A DNA stretch of 64,000 nucleotides, taken from assembly GCF_003254395.2 (NCBI RefSeq), contig NC_037644.1, positions 5,177,001 through 5,241,000 of the forward strand, given 5' to 3'. A model generated the notes under the pieces. It was not told where the DNA came from, ran no database searches, and saw nothing but the letters and a program-made list of their open reading frames with translations. Shown in pieces: positions 1-11,480 of the stretch; position 1 is the stretch's first letter; each line of letters starts with the position of its first letter. A program made the position numbers and the translations under genes. The DNA comes from Apis mellifera (taxonomy: Eukaryota > Arthropoda > Insecta > Hymenoptera > Apidae).

Positions 1-312
1 TGTTTTAAAGAATAGTTTTATATTTTTGTTCGCTATTGTAATCTCGACGACGGATGTCAATCTTTTGATTTATATACAAAACAACTGCATATATTTATAC
101 CAATGACAACACTTATATTAAAAACATATACAAATAAAAAGTTAGATATTTTGCATTTCTTGGAAAAATTATATAATTCGATCGTCATTCAAAAAATTCT
201 CATAATGCATACTTAAAATTAATTATTCCATAAGAATTTCCGATAAAAAAAAAAGAAAATCTATAAAAAAAAATTTTCACGAAATATCTATTTCACAATT
301 CTATTTTTATGA
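1..312. other. AT-rich flank before the first island
   Basis: This stretch is mostly A/T homopolymer-like sequence with no open frame or repeat of note. On the plus strand it would supply the branch point and pyrimidine tract for the 3' splice site at 318. The last bases before that site (ctatttttatgatttcag) are pyrimidine-biased. Nothing else is seen. Confidence 0.6.
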
Positions 313-324
313 TTTCAGGTGAGT
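313..324 (+). promoter_or_regulatory. Recursive splice site 1, TTTCAG|GTGAGT
   Basis: An acceptor AG (317-318) joins directly to a consensus donor GTGAGT (319-324) on the plus strand. Juxtaposed 3' and 5' splice sites are known in insects as zero-nucleotide exons, or ratchet points, that let very long introns be removed in steps. The pyrimidine tract is moderate (ttctatttttatgatttc). Function is inferred from the sequence only. Confidence 0.45.
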
Positions 325-382
325 TTAACATCTTTCGCCAAATTGATGAACCGCGCAGCGTTCGCTCACTTCCTCCTTCCAG
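319..382 (+). CDS. Candidate 64-nt exon bounded by two recursive-splicing sites
   Basis: The segment is preceded by a 3' splice site (TTTCAG, AG at 317-318) and followed by a strong donor (GTAAGT at 383-388). Its own first six bases are GTGAGT, a second donor. Its last bases are a good pyrimidine tract ending in TTCCAG, so the 381-382 AG can also act as an acceptor. It is therefore either a small cassette exon or a recursive-splicing exon whose start can be spliced out again. Two of three frames are open through all 64 nt; the frame starting at base 321 reads EFNIFRQIDEP and continues into a Ser/Pro/Arg-rich end, and the frame from base 319 is also open. The length is not a multiple of three, so inclusion would shift frame. 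I do not recognise the peptide, and coding status is not established. Local base composition is far GC-richer than the flank, which suggests constraint. Confidence 0.35.
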
Positions 383-388
383 GTAAGT
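366..388 (+). promoter_or_regulatory. Recursive splice site 2, TTCCAG|GTAAGT
   Basis: A strong pyrimidine tract (cacttcctccttcc) leads to AG at 381-382 followed at once by the optimal donor GTAAGT at 383-388. This is a near-perfect match to the insect ratchet-point consensus (pyrimidines, NCAG|GTAAGT). It lies 64 nt downstream of a similar site, so either site may be used, or the pair may frame a small exon. Of the juxtaposed sites in this window it has the best combination of both halves. Confidence 0.55.
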
Positions 389-1000
389 GTCATGTTCTAC
401 TGATAAATCAGTTCGTCCGCGTCTTCCGTTTCTCGTGTGAAGAAAGAGAGAAACGGTGAACCATACGCGAGGAAAATCAAGTAGGAGCTATGTAAACGAC
501 CGATCGCACAGTGGGGACCTTCGAGCCAATCCGAAAGAGTTCATTGTCATCGGACGTGGTACATGCCGAACGTTCGTTCTCGTAATAAATGACGTTGCAC
601 GTTACCACGCCGGATGTCACTCGATATCACTCGTACGGATCGTTGACCGATCGTACCGGCTGAATTTCTATGCGGTGGATTCGTTACGAATTCAGTAAAA
701 AATTATACACTTTCTGACATCGACGACAATGACAACATCGTGGTACCCTTCGACTCCTCGAAGGCGTGGATGGAACGTGTCTCGATAAATCTCTTGTTCA
801 CAATAGCGGCCAACCTTGCAACACCAACATTCTGACTTACAAGATCTCTGGAGGGATTGAACTCTCTGAAGGGATAAACGATGATCGGAAAGAACGATGT
901 GATCTCGTGTCGTTTATTTCTGCTATAGAATCATCGATATCATTGCAAAATTTCGTTACTTACAAATCAAATTTTATTAAAATTAAATTTTGAAAATTTT
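389..1000. other. GC-richer island downstream of the recursive sites
   Basis: About 600 bases with frequent CpG and near-balanced composition, abruptly returning to AT-rich DNA after about 960. Two plus-strand open frames (456-698 and 766-993) exist, but the first begins at GTG. Neither has a recognisable domain, and both fit chance in GC-richer sequence. A 7-bp stem with a 4-nt loop (CCTTCGA/TCGAAGG) lies at 747-764. The island most likely is conserved non-coding DNA linked to the adjacent splice sites, such as an enhancer or splicing regulator. An unannotated exon remains possible. Confidence 0.4.
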
Positions 1001-1537
1001 GGTAATATTTATACAAGATATTTTTCATCTCATTTTGATATCTTTATTATTTCAATATTATTTTACTCGTAGCGGAAAATGTTTCGCATAAAAATTGTAA
1101 TTGATAGTTTTTTGTGAATGGATGCGTAAAAGATACCAACTTTGTTCTTTTTTTAATGAAATTATATATTTTTTAATACATTAATCGATATTCACTATAA
1201 AAAAGTATTAATCTATGTATACTTGAAAATTATGAGCAGATATTTCAACTGGAATTTTGTAAAATTTATTGTATGAAAGATAAAAAGAAACATGAGCAAG
1301 TATTTTTTGTGTTCCTTATATTTTTGCGTTCTTCTCATAAAATAAATTTTGCAAAATTAAAATTGAAATATAATCTAAATTCATAATTTTTAAACATATA
1401 TATCGAACTACATTGATTGATTATTAAAAAATTTTTAAATATATATATATTTAAAAAGAATTTTTAGATACAAAATCATAAAAAAATAGATTTGTTCTTC
1501 TTATGATCTTTATTTTATTAAAAAAAAAAAATTATTA

Positions 1538-1569
<32 letters not shown>

Positions 1570-3390
1570 GTAACCATAATATGTTTGCTCATTATCCAAT
1601 TTTCATATGAAATATTTTTCATCGCGAGTAATAATAGAAAATCAAGATGTCAAAATCAAATAAGATATTTCTGTATGTGTAAATCCTATTGTTTATATTT
1701 GACTAAGTTTCGTGTGAAAATTTGAAATAGGCCACAGGGTGTTTCGGTATTCATGATGCGACTATGAATTCTACGTGAAAAAATAAGTTGAAAATATTGG
1801 ATAAAATTTTACGTTTGAAGCTTCGTTTTCCAGAAAAACTAGTTGAAAAATTTGTCACGTATGCATGAATTTTAGTAACTTTCGATTACATATGACTGAA
1901 TATGAATTTATTCCAAAAATAAGTTCGTATGTTTTTAAAAAAATCAGAATATTAAAGGATTAATAACTACGAATAAATGTATAATTTAAAAATAATAAAT
2001 CATTATAAATCAATGAATAAATGTATAAATAAATAAATAATAATAATATGAATAAATAATATCAATAAACTTTTCACATAATTTTATATCACAAATATCA
2101 AAAATAAATTATTTATTTAGAAATATGCTACTTGAAGAATTATTATTACATAATAAATGAAGCATAAAGTTTAACAATTAAAAAAAATTATTATATTTAT
2201 TAATATAATAAATGATATAACATAAATAATAACATAAATAATAAAAAAATACATTTGATGGAAATGTATTTTAAATGTAAAATAATAGAAAGAATAATAG
2301 AAAGGAACAAATAATATAGCAATATATAATATAAATATAACGAATTTATATATTGAAAAATCTATAATAATTAAAATACATTTTATTTTAATAAATATAT
2401 ATAATAATTCATAATAAATAATAATTATCAAAAATATATTTTTATGAATTGAATCGAAAGATGATAATCTCTCAAAGATAAATATATAAAATATGAAAAA
2501 ATAGAAATCTATAATAATCTGAATAAGATTTATGTCTATAGTTTTTATTCATTATTTTTTATTGAAGATTGAGATTACAGCACAAAAAAATTGTGAATAA
2601 TGATATGCAAGTGATATTATTAAAATGATAAACAATTAGAAATCGATTCAATTGCAAAATAAACACAAAATTTGTGTTTATAAAATCTTGAAAGTTTAAA
2701 ATATAAAAAATATTTTTTATATTCTTGTTATTCTTATGGATTAATAATTTGTTTTTAAGATTTTTATAATATTTATTACAATTACATTTTATTATATATT
2801 ATATTATTTTATATTAATATTAATTTTAATATTATATAATTATATTATAATTATTATAATTATATTTAAAATATGTTTAAATGTAAATTATTTTAAATAT
2901 ATAATGATTCAAATCTATATAATAAAATGTATAAAATATTTTATCATATAAATTAATAGTACCAATAAATAAGTTATTAATTTAGTATTATAATTTAATT
3001 TTCATAATAATATTAAGCCAAAGTATTCATATTATCAAATAATTTTATTTCAATAGATATTTAATACAAGAGTTACCATAATAATACGTATAATTTTAAT
3101 ATAATTTATTTTAAAAGTTATTATTGCTAATATATATTTCAATAAAAATCCAGAATCTAAATATATTATTTCAGTAATAATACATTTAATATTTTTAATA
3201 TTCGATATATATCTTAAATACAATACTAAATATCATAACAAATTTAACAAAATAATTAATAGTAAAAAAAATAAATATTCATTAGGTTTAGAATCGATTT
3301 AAAAACATAGAAAGAATATTTTTATAAATATATTGTAAAATATTTGTTTTTTCAATTTTTATAAATATCAATTTTCTTTATATAATTATT
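1001..3390. other. AT-rich non-coding stretch
   Basis: Nearly pure A/T sequence with dense TAA/ATT words. It contains a TA dinucleotide run at 1539-1561 and many short A or T runs. A minus-strand open frame at 2171-2431 encodes only I/Y/F/L/N-rich low-complexity peptide and is a composition artefact. No other feature is seen. Confidence 0.7.
1539..1561. repeat. (TA)n microsatellite
   Basis: About 11 uninterrupted TA units, followed by a TG-interrupted continuation. Simple dinucleotide repeat. Confidence 0.9.
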
Positions 3391-3645
3391 CATCTCTATC
3401 GATGGATAACTGTTTGTTGAAACAAACCTGATTGATACATCGTTTCCTCAAAATATCTCTGGTCGAGCCACAAATATCTCGTGCAAAAGGTTAAAGACAA
3501 CTTTTCTATGTTTCTACTCATCGGTTGAAATTCTTGATGTGTAAAAGTGCGTCTTTGCTAACCACATGAGTAGTTTACGAATATTTACTAGCTATTTGAC
3601 CGATCAGTAGAAATGCGAATAAATGCAAATAGTGGTAAATGTTTG
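3391..3645. other. GC-richer island, function unknown
   Basis: A stretch with clearly more G/C than its flanks, beginning near ctctatcgatgg and ending near gtggtaaatg. Stop codons occur in all frames and no splice-bounded open frame is apparent. It is best treated as a candidate conserved non-coding element. Confidence 0.35.
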
Positions 3646-5045
3646 GAAATGTTTCAGAAAAATGTTATTACTTCAAACGAAGTTTATTTTTTGTATGCAT
3701 TGAGAGAAAACTGTCAATTAATAAGTTCATTAATTAATAATAAATTATGAAGTTCACGCCATTTAATGTAAAACAAATTATTAATAAAAAGATTCATTAC
3801 GAATGCTTTTTAACATTTTTGAATGTTTATGTACGTTTATAGATTGATTAATTTTATAATACTTTTATAAATATTTAAACTCTTTCTAAGATTTTGCATA
3901 ATATATAGATAGATTATATTATTATTTTTTGAATATAAGTTTTTTAATTGATCTAATAGTAAATTTTAAATCATTTTAATATTTTAGATTCTTAAAAGTT
4001 TAAAATAATTCAAAATTGCTTATTAATATTTACATCTCATTAAACAATAGATTTTTTTTCAAAAATATTTTGAATAATAATTGATTTTAAGAAAGAAATA
4101 TTTTAACAATCTTATTCTCAATTTCCGAAACTTATTATCTAAATAAATTACCTAAATACTATTTTAGATGAGTTATTTATTCTGTTTTTAAACAATTTTC
4201 AATCAAGATAATCAAGATAATAATCTACAATCCAAGCATAAAAATTTTTTATCAAAAAAATTATTGAAATCAAAAATGAACTAATATTAAAAATTTTTGA
4301 TTAATATAATAATATAATATAATAGTTTTGATAAAAACTAATTTAAATTCTAATGCATTATCAAATTATATTTATTTATATACAGAGTAGCTGATTATAC
4401 ATTAGATGATAAAAGATAAAGAATAAAATGATAAAAGATAAAGGATAAAAAAATATAAATCAAAAACACAGAATAAAATTTTTTCAAAACTTTATTTTAA
4501 AAAGAAAAATTTATGAAAATGAAAATTGACAATGAAATTATTTTCTGATTACGAAACTAAAATAGGAATGAAGTATCAATAAATAGATAATTTAAAACAT
4601 ATAAAAATTAACGAAAAATAAAAAATAAATATTTTTTGTTTAAATAATTTTTAAAAAAATAATGAATTTTAAAATTTGAAAATTACATGATTTCTTTACA
4701 ATATTCAATAATTTTTTTAAAAATAAAATCTTAGATAATAAAATTTTATTCTACTTATTTTTTTTTCTACTTATGTACAGTAATTTATTTACAATAATTC
4801 ATTTGTGCTTAATAAAAAAATAATCAATTTTAATCATTACTTTTTGAACTTTTTTTTATTCAAAAATAAAGCTTTGAAAAAGTTTTATTCTATATTTCCA
4901 ATTTATTTTTTCACATAAAATCATACATTGTTCGGTTATATTACGTACATTCTAAATAAAAATACATAAAGAGAAAAAAAATAAAATATACTATCATTTA
5001 CTATTTTTTTTTTAAATCTAAGCACTTAAGTATGTCTCATAGTAA
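3646..5045. other. AT-rich non-coding stretch
   Basis: Low-complexity A/T sequence. The only structure noted is a two-copy 22-bp tandem repeat at 4406-4449. No gene or RNA is seen. Confidence 0.7.
4406..4449. repeat. 22-bp tandem duplication
   Basis: Two adjacent copies of a 22-bp unit beginning atgataaaagataaag differ at one base (gaataaa versus ggataaa). Likely replication slippage. Confidence 0.85.
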
Positions 5046-5049
5046 AATA

Positions 5050-5600
5050 AAATTTACAATACAGAAAGATGGCGTTCATCTCGGACAGACAACAGATAAT
5101 TATTATTCGAAGCGACAATTTGTGTCGCGGTCAGAGCTGTATACTGAAGATTGATATTACGGTTGTGCCGACAAATGGCTACAATTCGTCCTTTGAAAAC
5201 CGTAATACGCGGATGCTTGGCTGCCTGACCGAGGTTCATGCGCTCTATCGTTTCACACGACATTTACATTAGTATATACATTTTATGCATACGTATACGA
5301 ACTGATACACACATATATGACCATATATAAATATACATGGTCTTTGACAAAGAGTCTTCCATGCTGATACATGTGCATGCACACGCTGCTGAATGTGACT
5401 CTTGGGTGGTAGATCGTAATTACCATAAGTCGTGAAATATGACTTCATGATGACGCGTCTGTACGACAAATGGAACAGCCGTTGGTTCACTGACCAGTAA
5501 TACCAACTGACATTGGAATCCTTCGTTTTGTCTCATTGATGCATCTCACGTTTGAAAGAATTCGTTCTGAACAATCATAATTAGTTGTTGTTATGTAGGA
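5050..5600. other. GC-richer island with overlapping short open frames
   Basis: A sharply bounded block of mixed composition. Open frames occur on both strands (plus 5069-5272; minus 5054-5263 and 5269-5490), overlapping antisense to one another, none with a recognisable domain. Overlap on both strands argues that openness reflects composition rather than coding. The part at 5270-5400 is rich in alternating purine-pyrimidine words (acatatatgacc, atgtgcatgcacac). Candidate conserved non-coding element; an exon cannot be excluded. Confidence 0.35.
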
Positions 5601-6874
5601 AATGTTACACTAGTAAAATTTGAATGAATTGAGAATTAATTTTTTTTTTATAAATTAATGGAATTTTAAGACAAAATAATTCAAATAATATTCGAATATT
5701 AATTTTCTTTGAGAGATGAATTATATAATAAATAAATCATACAAATAATCATAAAAATAAGTTAATATATTTATCAGTTTGGAAGAATAATAACATAATT
5801 GCAAAATTTAAATTTTTCGATTTCGATATATCAGATTACTTATATTTTATATTTTTCATTTTTTTCTATTACAATTCGTTTTCAAATTATCCTAATTAAT
5901 AATTTTTCAACTTTCAATTTTAAAAAATTATCTTATCTCTTGAACATAGAAATTAACAACAACAAAAAATATGTGTTCTCAAAATGTGTTTTCAAATTTT
6001 TTTGTTCTTTTTTATTTGCAAAATTTTATCAAAATCGATTATAGTTAATATTATAAAATATCTATGAGCTTATGAATTTAGTTTTCTCTACTAAAAAATT
6101 ATTTTTTCATTATTCCATTAGATTAACCAGTATCATAGTTTAATTTTGAAATTATATATAATTAAAGCAAATGTTCGAAATGTTTGCTTCATGTGTTAAC
6201 AGATGCTATTTTTGCAAATTTATAAATACAATGAAATAGATTCACTGCTAGTTGATTTTCAAATTTTTATTTTCAGAAATCTCTATAAAGAAATAATATG
6301 CAAAAAAAGATATAAAAAGATATTATTCAAGAAACATCTGATATTTTTTAAATGAGTATAGAATTTGACAGTACAGTAGCATATTCGAATTTTTTTAATA
6401 ATTCATAAGTCGAACGATATGATAATAAAATATATGTTTATTTATATTTTTTATTTATTTGATTGCATATTCATTTTTTGAAATATTGAAATATATTTCG
6501 AATCATTTTAACAAGAATCATTTATGAACAAAATTTTAATAGTGTTTGATTATTTAAACTTTGGTTATTATTATCCCAATTATCTAATATAAATATTTTT
6601 ATAATAATATAATTGAAAACATAAATTGTATCTTTGAAATTATATTCATTAAACATTAGTTAGTTATTATGCTTCCAAAATTTTTTCCAAAAATTTTTAA
6701 TATTTGATACATTATCGTGCATTTTAGAAAAAATTCTTATTAATTTATCAAAGAATCATTGATAATAGAAGAAATTACATAGATTTATATGAATTTGCTT
6801 GTTTCACAATATGTTTATATGAACAAAATTTTATTGTAATTCTTTTTTTAATTCATTAGAAATTAATTATTAAT

Positions 6875-6878
<4 letters not shown>
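5601..6878. other. AT-rich non-coding stretch
   Basis: Low-complexity A/T sequence; the open frame at 5799-6044 is I/F/N/Y-rich and not credible as a gene. Nothing else is seen. Confidence 0.7.
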
Positions 6879-6879
<1 letters not shown>

Positions 6880-6915
<36 letters not shown>

Positions 6916-6919
6916 TATA
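6880..6919. repeat. (AT)n microsatellite next to an inverted-repeat element
   Basis: An AT run interrupted once by acacac, ending exactly at the left TA flank of the element at 6920. A TA-rich array is a natural landing site for a TA-targeting transposon. Confidence 0.9.
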
Positions 6920-6973
6920 GTGTCCAAAATCTAATTATATTTGCATTAAATCTAACAAGTATATATAGGGAAA
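6920..6973 (+). repeat. Left terminal inverted repeat of the MITE-like element
   Basis: Begins GTGTCCAAAATC directly after TA and ends at GGGAAA. It pairs with 7305-7357. Confidence 0.85.
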
Positions 6974-7304
6974 GTATATATATATATATATGTATATTAT
7001 TAATAATTTATAAATATATATAATTATTTATATGTAAAAATGTAATGTTTAAAATTTAATTTTAAATTTTTTTTCAAAAATGAATTACAAAATTTTTTTT
7101 AAAAATATATAATACTTTAAGGATTTTTAACAAACTAAATTTATGGACATTGACTATATACCTTTTTTTTACTAAAATCCGTCTTTTTGACAAGTATCTT
7201 AAAATGCAATTTTTTGTAAATTATTTATTTAAAATTTATAAATTTTTATTTATTGTTATCTTCAATACATTTTTTACCTATAAACTTTATCTTGGATATA
7301 TATT

Positions 7305-7357
7305 TTTCCCATATATACTTGTTAGATTTAATGAAAATATAATTAGACCTTGGACAC
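7305..7357 (-). repeat. Right terminal inverted repeat of the MITE-like element
   Basis: On the minus strand it begins GTGTCCAAGGTC directly after TA. It differs from the left copy by AA to GG, G to T and one deleted A. Confidence 0.85.
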
Positions 7358-9060
7358 TAAATTGAAGCTAGTATTTTCCTTGTGATAGTCACTGTCCAAT
7401 TCTTCACCTAATTGAAAGAGAAAATTTTTTCAAATTTTATTTACTCCAGTGATCTTTGTATAATAATCCAGACATTGATGGCTGCCAAATCTAAAAACAA
7501 TTATAAAATACATGAGGAAGCCATTTACGGGATCCTGCTTTCACAGTATTTTCTTTATTATCATTTTTTTATTTCATTTTCGCTTTCAATATCTGAAATA
7601 ATATGTATTGTTTTTCTTTTACGTTATGTTTAATTTTCATCTCCCCCCCCCCTGTCATCAGAATGTTCAATTTCGTTTATATTGTAAAATTTTTTCTCGC
7701 TTTTGCATAATTCATTTATATCAGAATCGATATATCAGATTGATCTTAATTTATGCTATTATATTATGTTATTTTCATTCTTCTTATTACTCTTTTTATT
7801 ATTTTTTTTATCAATTCCATGCCTTTTGAAGACTTGTCCATAATAATATAAACGTAAAAAAAATATTTTTTTATAAATATCTTTTGAAAATATCTTGAAA
7901 AATTCAAATCTTCACTTACGAAAATAAATTTTTTCTAAGCTTCGAAATAGCACTTATTTATTTTTTTTACAAAATGTTGAAATTATCTCTCACGTAAATC
8001 TACTTGTTTTATAAAATAATAAAATAGATTCACTTACAAAAATCATTTCTTTTTTCTACAAAATTTACTATTGATTATTTATTATAATATCACCATTATA
8101 AACAACTTGTTTGATTATGTATTTATTGTTAATCGTCATTTGCTTGATGTTGCTTTTTCTTATTCATTGTTATTTCATTTTTATTATTTCGCAATAATTG
8201 ATCTATATAAATTAATCCATCAAATTGACGAATTTTCATAAAAATAGATATACAACATCTAAAAATAATAAAATATAAATGTTTCAGAGAAAATGAATAA
8301 AAATATATATTTGCTGCATTATATCATTAAAAACCAATATATAATATTTAAAGAATAATATTTGCATATTCAGAATTTTTTTACGCATAAAATCGAAAAT
8401 CTTTCAAATTGACAACCGTAAATCTAGTGTTAAGATTTCAAGCTACACAAGATTTATTATGGATTCTTTTTTTAATTTAGCATTGTACATCCAAAATATT
8501 TAAAACTAGAATCAATATTGAATATTGATATTATAAAATAATTTATATAATTTAATAGAAAAAATATTTTATTAAAAAGATTATTACAAAATTCAAGTCA
8601 AATATGTTTTATCAAATATGTTTCAATATTTTTATAATATATTCAATATTTCAATAATTTTAAAACAGTTTAAGAAAAAAAGATTGTAAAAATATTTAAT
8701 TTTAGGATCATAAGATTAGATTAAATTTTTTCATCAATATTAGCTGAAAAGATATTTTTGATAATCTTGAATTAGATAGAAATGATCCGATTTGAAATTA
8801 CTTACAACATTTTGTTTATATTATATTTTTTAATATCAATATTATATCAATTATCTAAATATGTATAAATAATATATATAACATAATTTGAAAATAATTA
8901 TAATATAATGAATACTGTTGTTAATTATTTAATATTATCTTAATTTTATTAATAATTTAATTTTATTTAATAATATTAATATTATTAATTATATAATTTA
9001 TAATTATATAAAATTGGTTATTATTTTTATTTTCTGAAAAATATCTCTTTCACAGTTATA
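7358..9060. other. AT-rich non-coding stretch with one poly-C run
   Basis: Mostly A/T sequence. 7360-7560 is slightly less AT-rich without a recognisable feature. A run of ten C residues at 7643-7652 is out of character for this region. Open frames at 7412-7633 and 7608-7829 are F/Y/I-rich and not supported as genes. Confidence 0.65.
7643..7652. repeat. Poly-C run (10 C)
   Basis: Ten consecutive C in a region with very little G+C. Simple homopolymer. Confidence 0.9.
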
Positions 9061-11040
9061 TCATTGTCTTTTCAGGCTAATGATATATTATCTATTAATT
9101 CCTTTGAATCCTTGCCATCTAATAATTTCGTATATTTTCGAGCCGAGATGAAAATTGTAGAAAATGATGCATACTGAGAATCATTCAAGGGAGAATATAC
9201 TTTTTAATGAAACTGTCTCGTTGAAAATCAATCTAATTATGTAAAAGATTTAAAATATAAAGAGAATTTTGTGACATATCATACTAAGGCTGAAAGTAAT
9301 TTAAGACTCATATCTGTTTTTTGTGTATTGATTTTATCATAATGTTTAAAAATATGATAATGAAATGCAATCAGATTAGACTGAAAATCCACGTGATGCA
9401 AATTATATTTGTCTTTGCTTGTTTGATGATTATAATACATAACGTGCAATGTTTAAATAAATTTGTAAACCACTTTAAAGATCTTTTTCATGAAATTTTA
9501 ATTAACTTGTTTAATTATCTTTAAAATAAAAGTTTCTGATAATATCTGTGCAATTTTTTATGAATATGATTCTTATTTTGTTTTTTATAAGCAATAAATA
9601 CTTTAAAAAAAATAATGATTATAAATAGTATTTATGCATCATTGTATTTATTATAGTATTTAAATAATTTTTTTATTATTTTTTTATTATAATATAACAA
9701 AGTTTTGATATCATGAAAATGAAATAAAGAATTTAATAAAAGGATACTTCATTAGAAAATATGAGTATGTGCAAATATTTTAATATATTAGTATATATTA
9801 TACATATATATTAGTATATATATACTTATATATGTATCATTTATAAAAATTTGATGTTGTAAAATATCTTTTATATATGTAATTCTATTACATTCTTCAT
9901 ATCTAAAAAAAAAAATTCTTAAGTTCGAATAAAATATGGAAAAATTTTTATTGAAATAAATTTTTCCTTATTTATTTTTCTTTTTATAATAACGATAAAA
10001 TTGAAGTACAAAAATTCGATAAATAAGATTAAAACAAAAATTATCATTTATATTATAATTGCATTTATTAACTAAATTATAATTATTACAATATATTACA
10101 ATTTCTAAATAAATTATTGACAGATCATTATGAATATAAAAAATATTGTAAATAAGATACGTATATTCATTGATATAAATGTAGTATACATAAAATTTTC
10201 ATGAATCATCGTCAAGGAGGCAGAGAAAGGAAAGTAGTGTAACATATTTAAGTGTTCAGTCAAGTATTTTCTCTATCTTTATTTTCGTTTCCACTTTCAA
10301 GAAAAATCTATGCTTTCTTATCTTTCGTGAAGAAAAATTTTCAATTTCTGATTGAAAGAAATAACATTTCTAAAATATTTTTTTCAATTATTCGGTGTTT
10401 TCTTCTCTAAACTCTATTATCTATTAATTAATTAACGTTTAATCAAAATATATGTATTTTAAAATACCATTAACAGAATTTTTAAGAAAAATTTATATTG
10501 TTGAAATGATTATAAGAAAAAAAATCATTGAATTTATAATATAATATTACGTTATTATATTTCTAAATTATTTTGATACAATAATATTATCATGTAATTA
10601 CATTTATATTTTCAAATATGATAATATTAGTTATTAAAATATCAATTTTTAAAATAAGTATTATTATATAAATTTAGATTTTTAGAATTGATTCTAATTA
10701 TATACTAACAGTTATCAGAAGATTTCATCTTATGTTTATTTAAAAGATATTATTCAACTATGCAAGTATCTATTAATTAAATATGCATGAATAAATCTAT
10801 TGTTTTCATTCCATAATAGATTTTCTGTTATGCAAAATTAAACGCGAAATTCATAATACTGTTTTGATGTACATTGTTTTTTTTTTATAATTCAGAGATG
10901 TGATTTCTATATAATTTAGGATTGATAGAATTATAAATATAATCTTGACACAAGATTGTATCTCTATATATATTTTACATTTTATAAAAAATGTTTTATT
11001 TATAATATACAATATTTTATGATTTTCTGATTAGGTTTAT
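9061..11040. other. AT-rich stretch with a mildly GC-richer patch at 9075-9480
   Basis: The patch at 9075-9480 has slightly more G/C, but stops occur throughout and no domain is seen; the open frame at 9321-9524 is not credible. The remainder is low-complexity A/T, including a TA/TATATATAC-rich part near 9780-9835. Confidence 0.6.
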
Positions 11041-11049
11041 TAAACTTTG

Positions 11050-11241
11050 TAAGTTTATCAGATACCTTCAGGATTTTGGAAAAATTATTTTCATAAAAAA
11101 AGAATTAAAAAATGCCATTTTGAAGTATAATTTGTAGACCTAGTAAAGTTGCATAATGAAATGTAATTTTGCTATGTAATTTTAATATCTTTGGTGTAGG
11201 TAATCTTATCAATACCAGGGGCTTTGTTTGTGTTGCAGGTT
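11050..11241 (-). pseudogene. Decayed non-LTR retrotransposon reverse transcriptase fragment
   Basis: Read on the minus strand, 11228-11196 encodes NKAPGIDKITY. This matches the first conserved block of non-LTR (LINE, jockey/I/R1-type) reverse transcriptases, usually NKAPGPDGI. About 29 codons further on, 11109-11071 encodes FNSFFMKIIFPKS, matching the FN-x-GYFPxxWK block at the normal family spacing. The Trp codon after it is broken by a one-base deletion; if that is allowed for, the frame continues as KVSD. Stops and shifts separate the two blocks, so the copy is dead. No catalytic YADD block, endonuclease domain or poly-A tail is identifiable. GC-richer sequence upstream in the minus sense (11242-11470) may belong to the same insertion but is not recognisable. 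Exact family is unresolved. Confidence 0.7.
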
Positions 11242-11480
11242 GTAGCTAGTTTATGGAGGATTTGGAATGGGCACTTGCGGTCAGGACTCTAGATTTATCG
11301 TGCGTTCATGCCAGTCGTACACCTCCTCCTCACAAGGTGTGGACAAATTGTGTGCATTATTGTGACCTTTCTGGAACATGTTTGTCAATAGTGTTGTCTC
11401 CTTCTCCTTGTCAAAAAGGAGATCTTACTTGTCCCTGGTACATTATATGTTTCAATTTGGATAATTGAAAGTAAAATTTT
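11242..11480. other. GC-richer segment adjoining the RT remnant
   Basis: Composition matches the RT remnant rather than the AT-rich flank, so it may be the preceding part of the same retrotransposon on the minus strand. A 71-codon plus-strand frame (11253-11468) has no recognisable domain and lies antisense to the remnant's direction. I do not call it a gene. Confidence 0.35.

Larger units (their letters stand above)
6920..7357. mobile_element. MITE-like element, 438 bp, with ~54-bp terminal inverted repeats and TA flanks
   Basis: Positions 6920-6973 and the reverse complement of 7305-7357 match at about 50 of 54 positions: three base differences and one single-base indel. Both ends start GTGTCCAA and run through TCTAATTATATTT, CATTAAATCTAACAAG and GGGAAA. 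The element is flanked by TA on each side (6918-6919, 7358-7359), the target-site duplication of the Tc1/mariner superfamily. The 331-bp interior is A/T-rich, contains a TA repeat, and encodes no recognisable transposase; the frame at 7150-7365 is low-complexity. It is best read as a non-autonomous element mobilised by a Tc1/mariner-type enzyme encoded elsewhere. The high similarity of the ends suggests fairly recent insertion. Family not recognised. Confidence 0.8.

Noticed and set aside
456..993. Two plus-strand open frames in the first island
   Set aside because: The first begins at GTG, they are in different frames with no splice sites joining them convincingly, and no domain is recognised.
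5054..5490. Open frames on both strands at 5.05-5.49 kb as a possible gene
   Set aside because: They overlap antisense to each other and lack homology I can recognise; composition explains them.
11253..11468. 71-codon plus-strand frame rich in Cys as a small secreted protein
   Set aside because: It has no signal peptide and sits antisense to what is probably the upstream part of the RT remnant.
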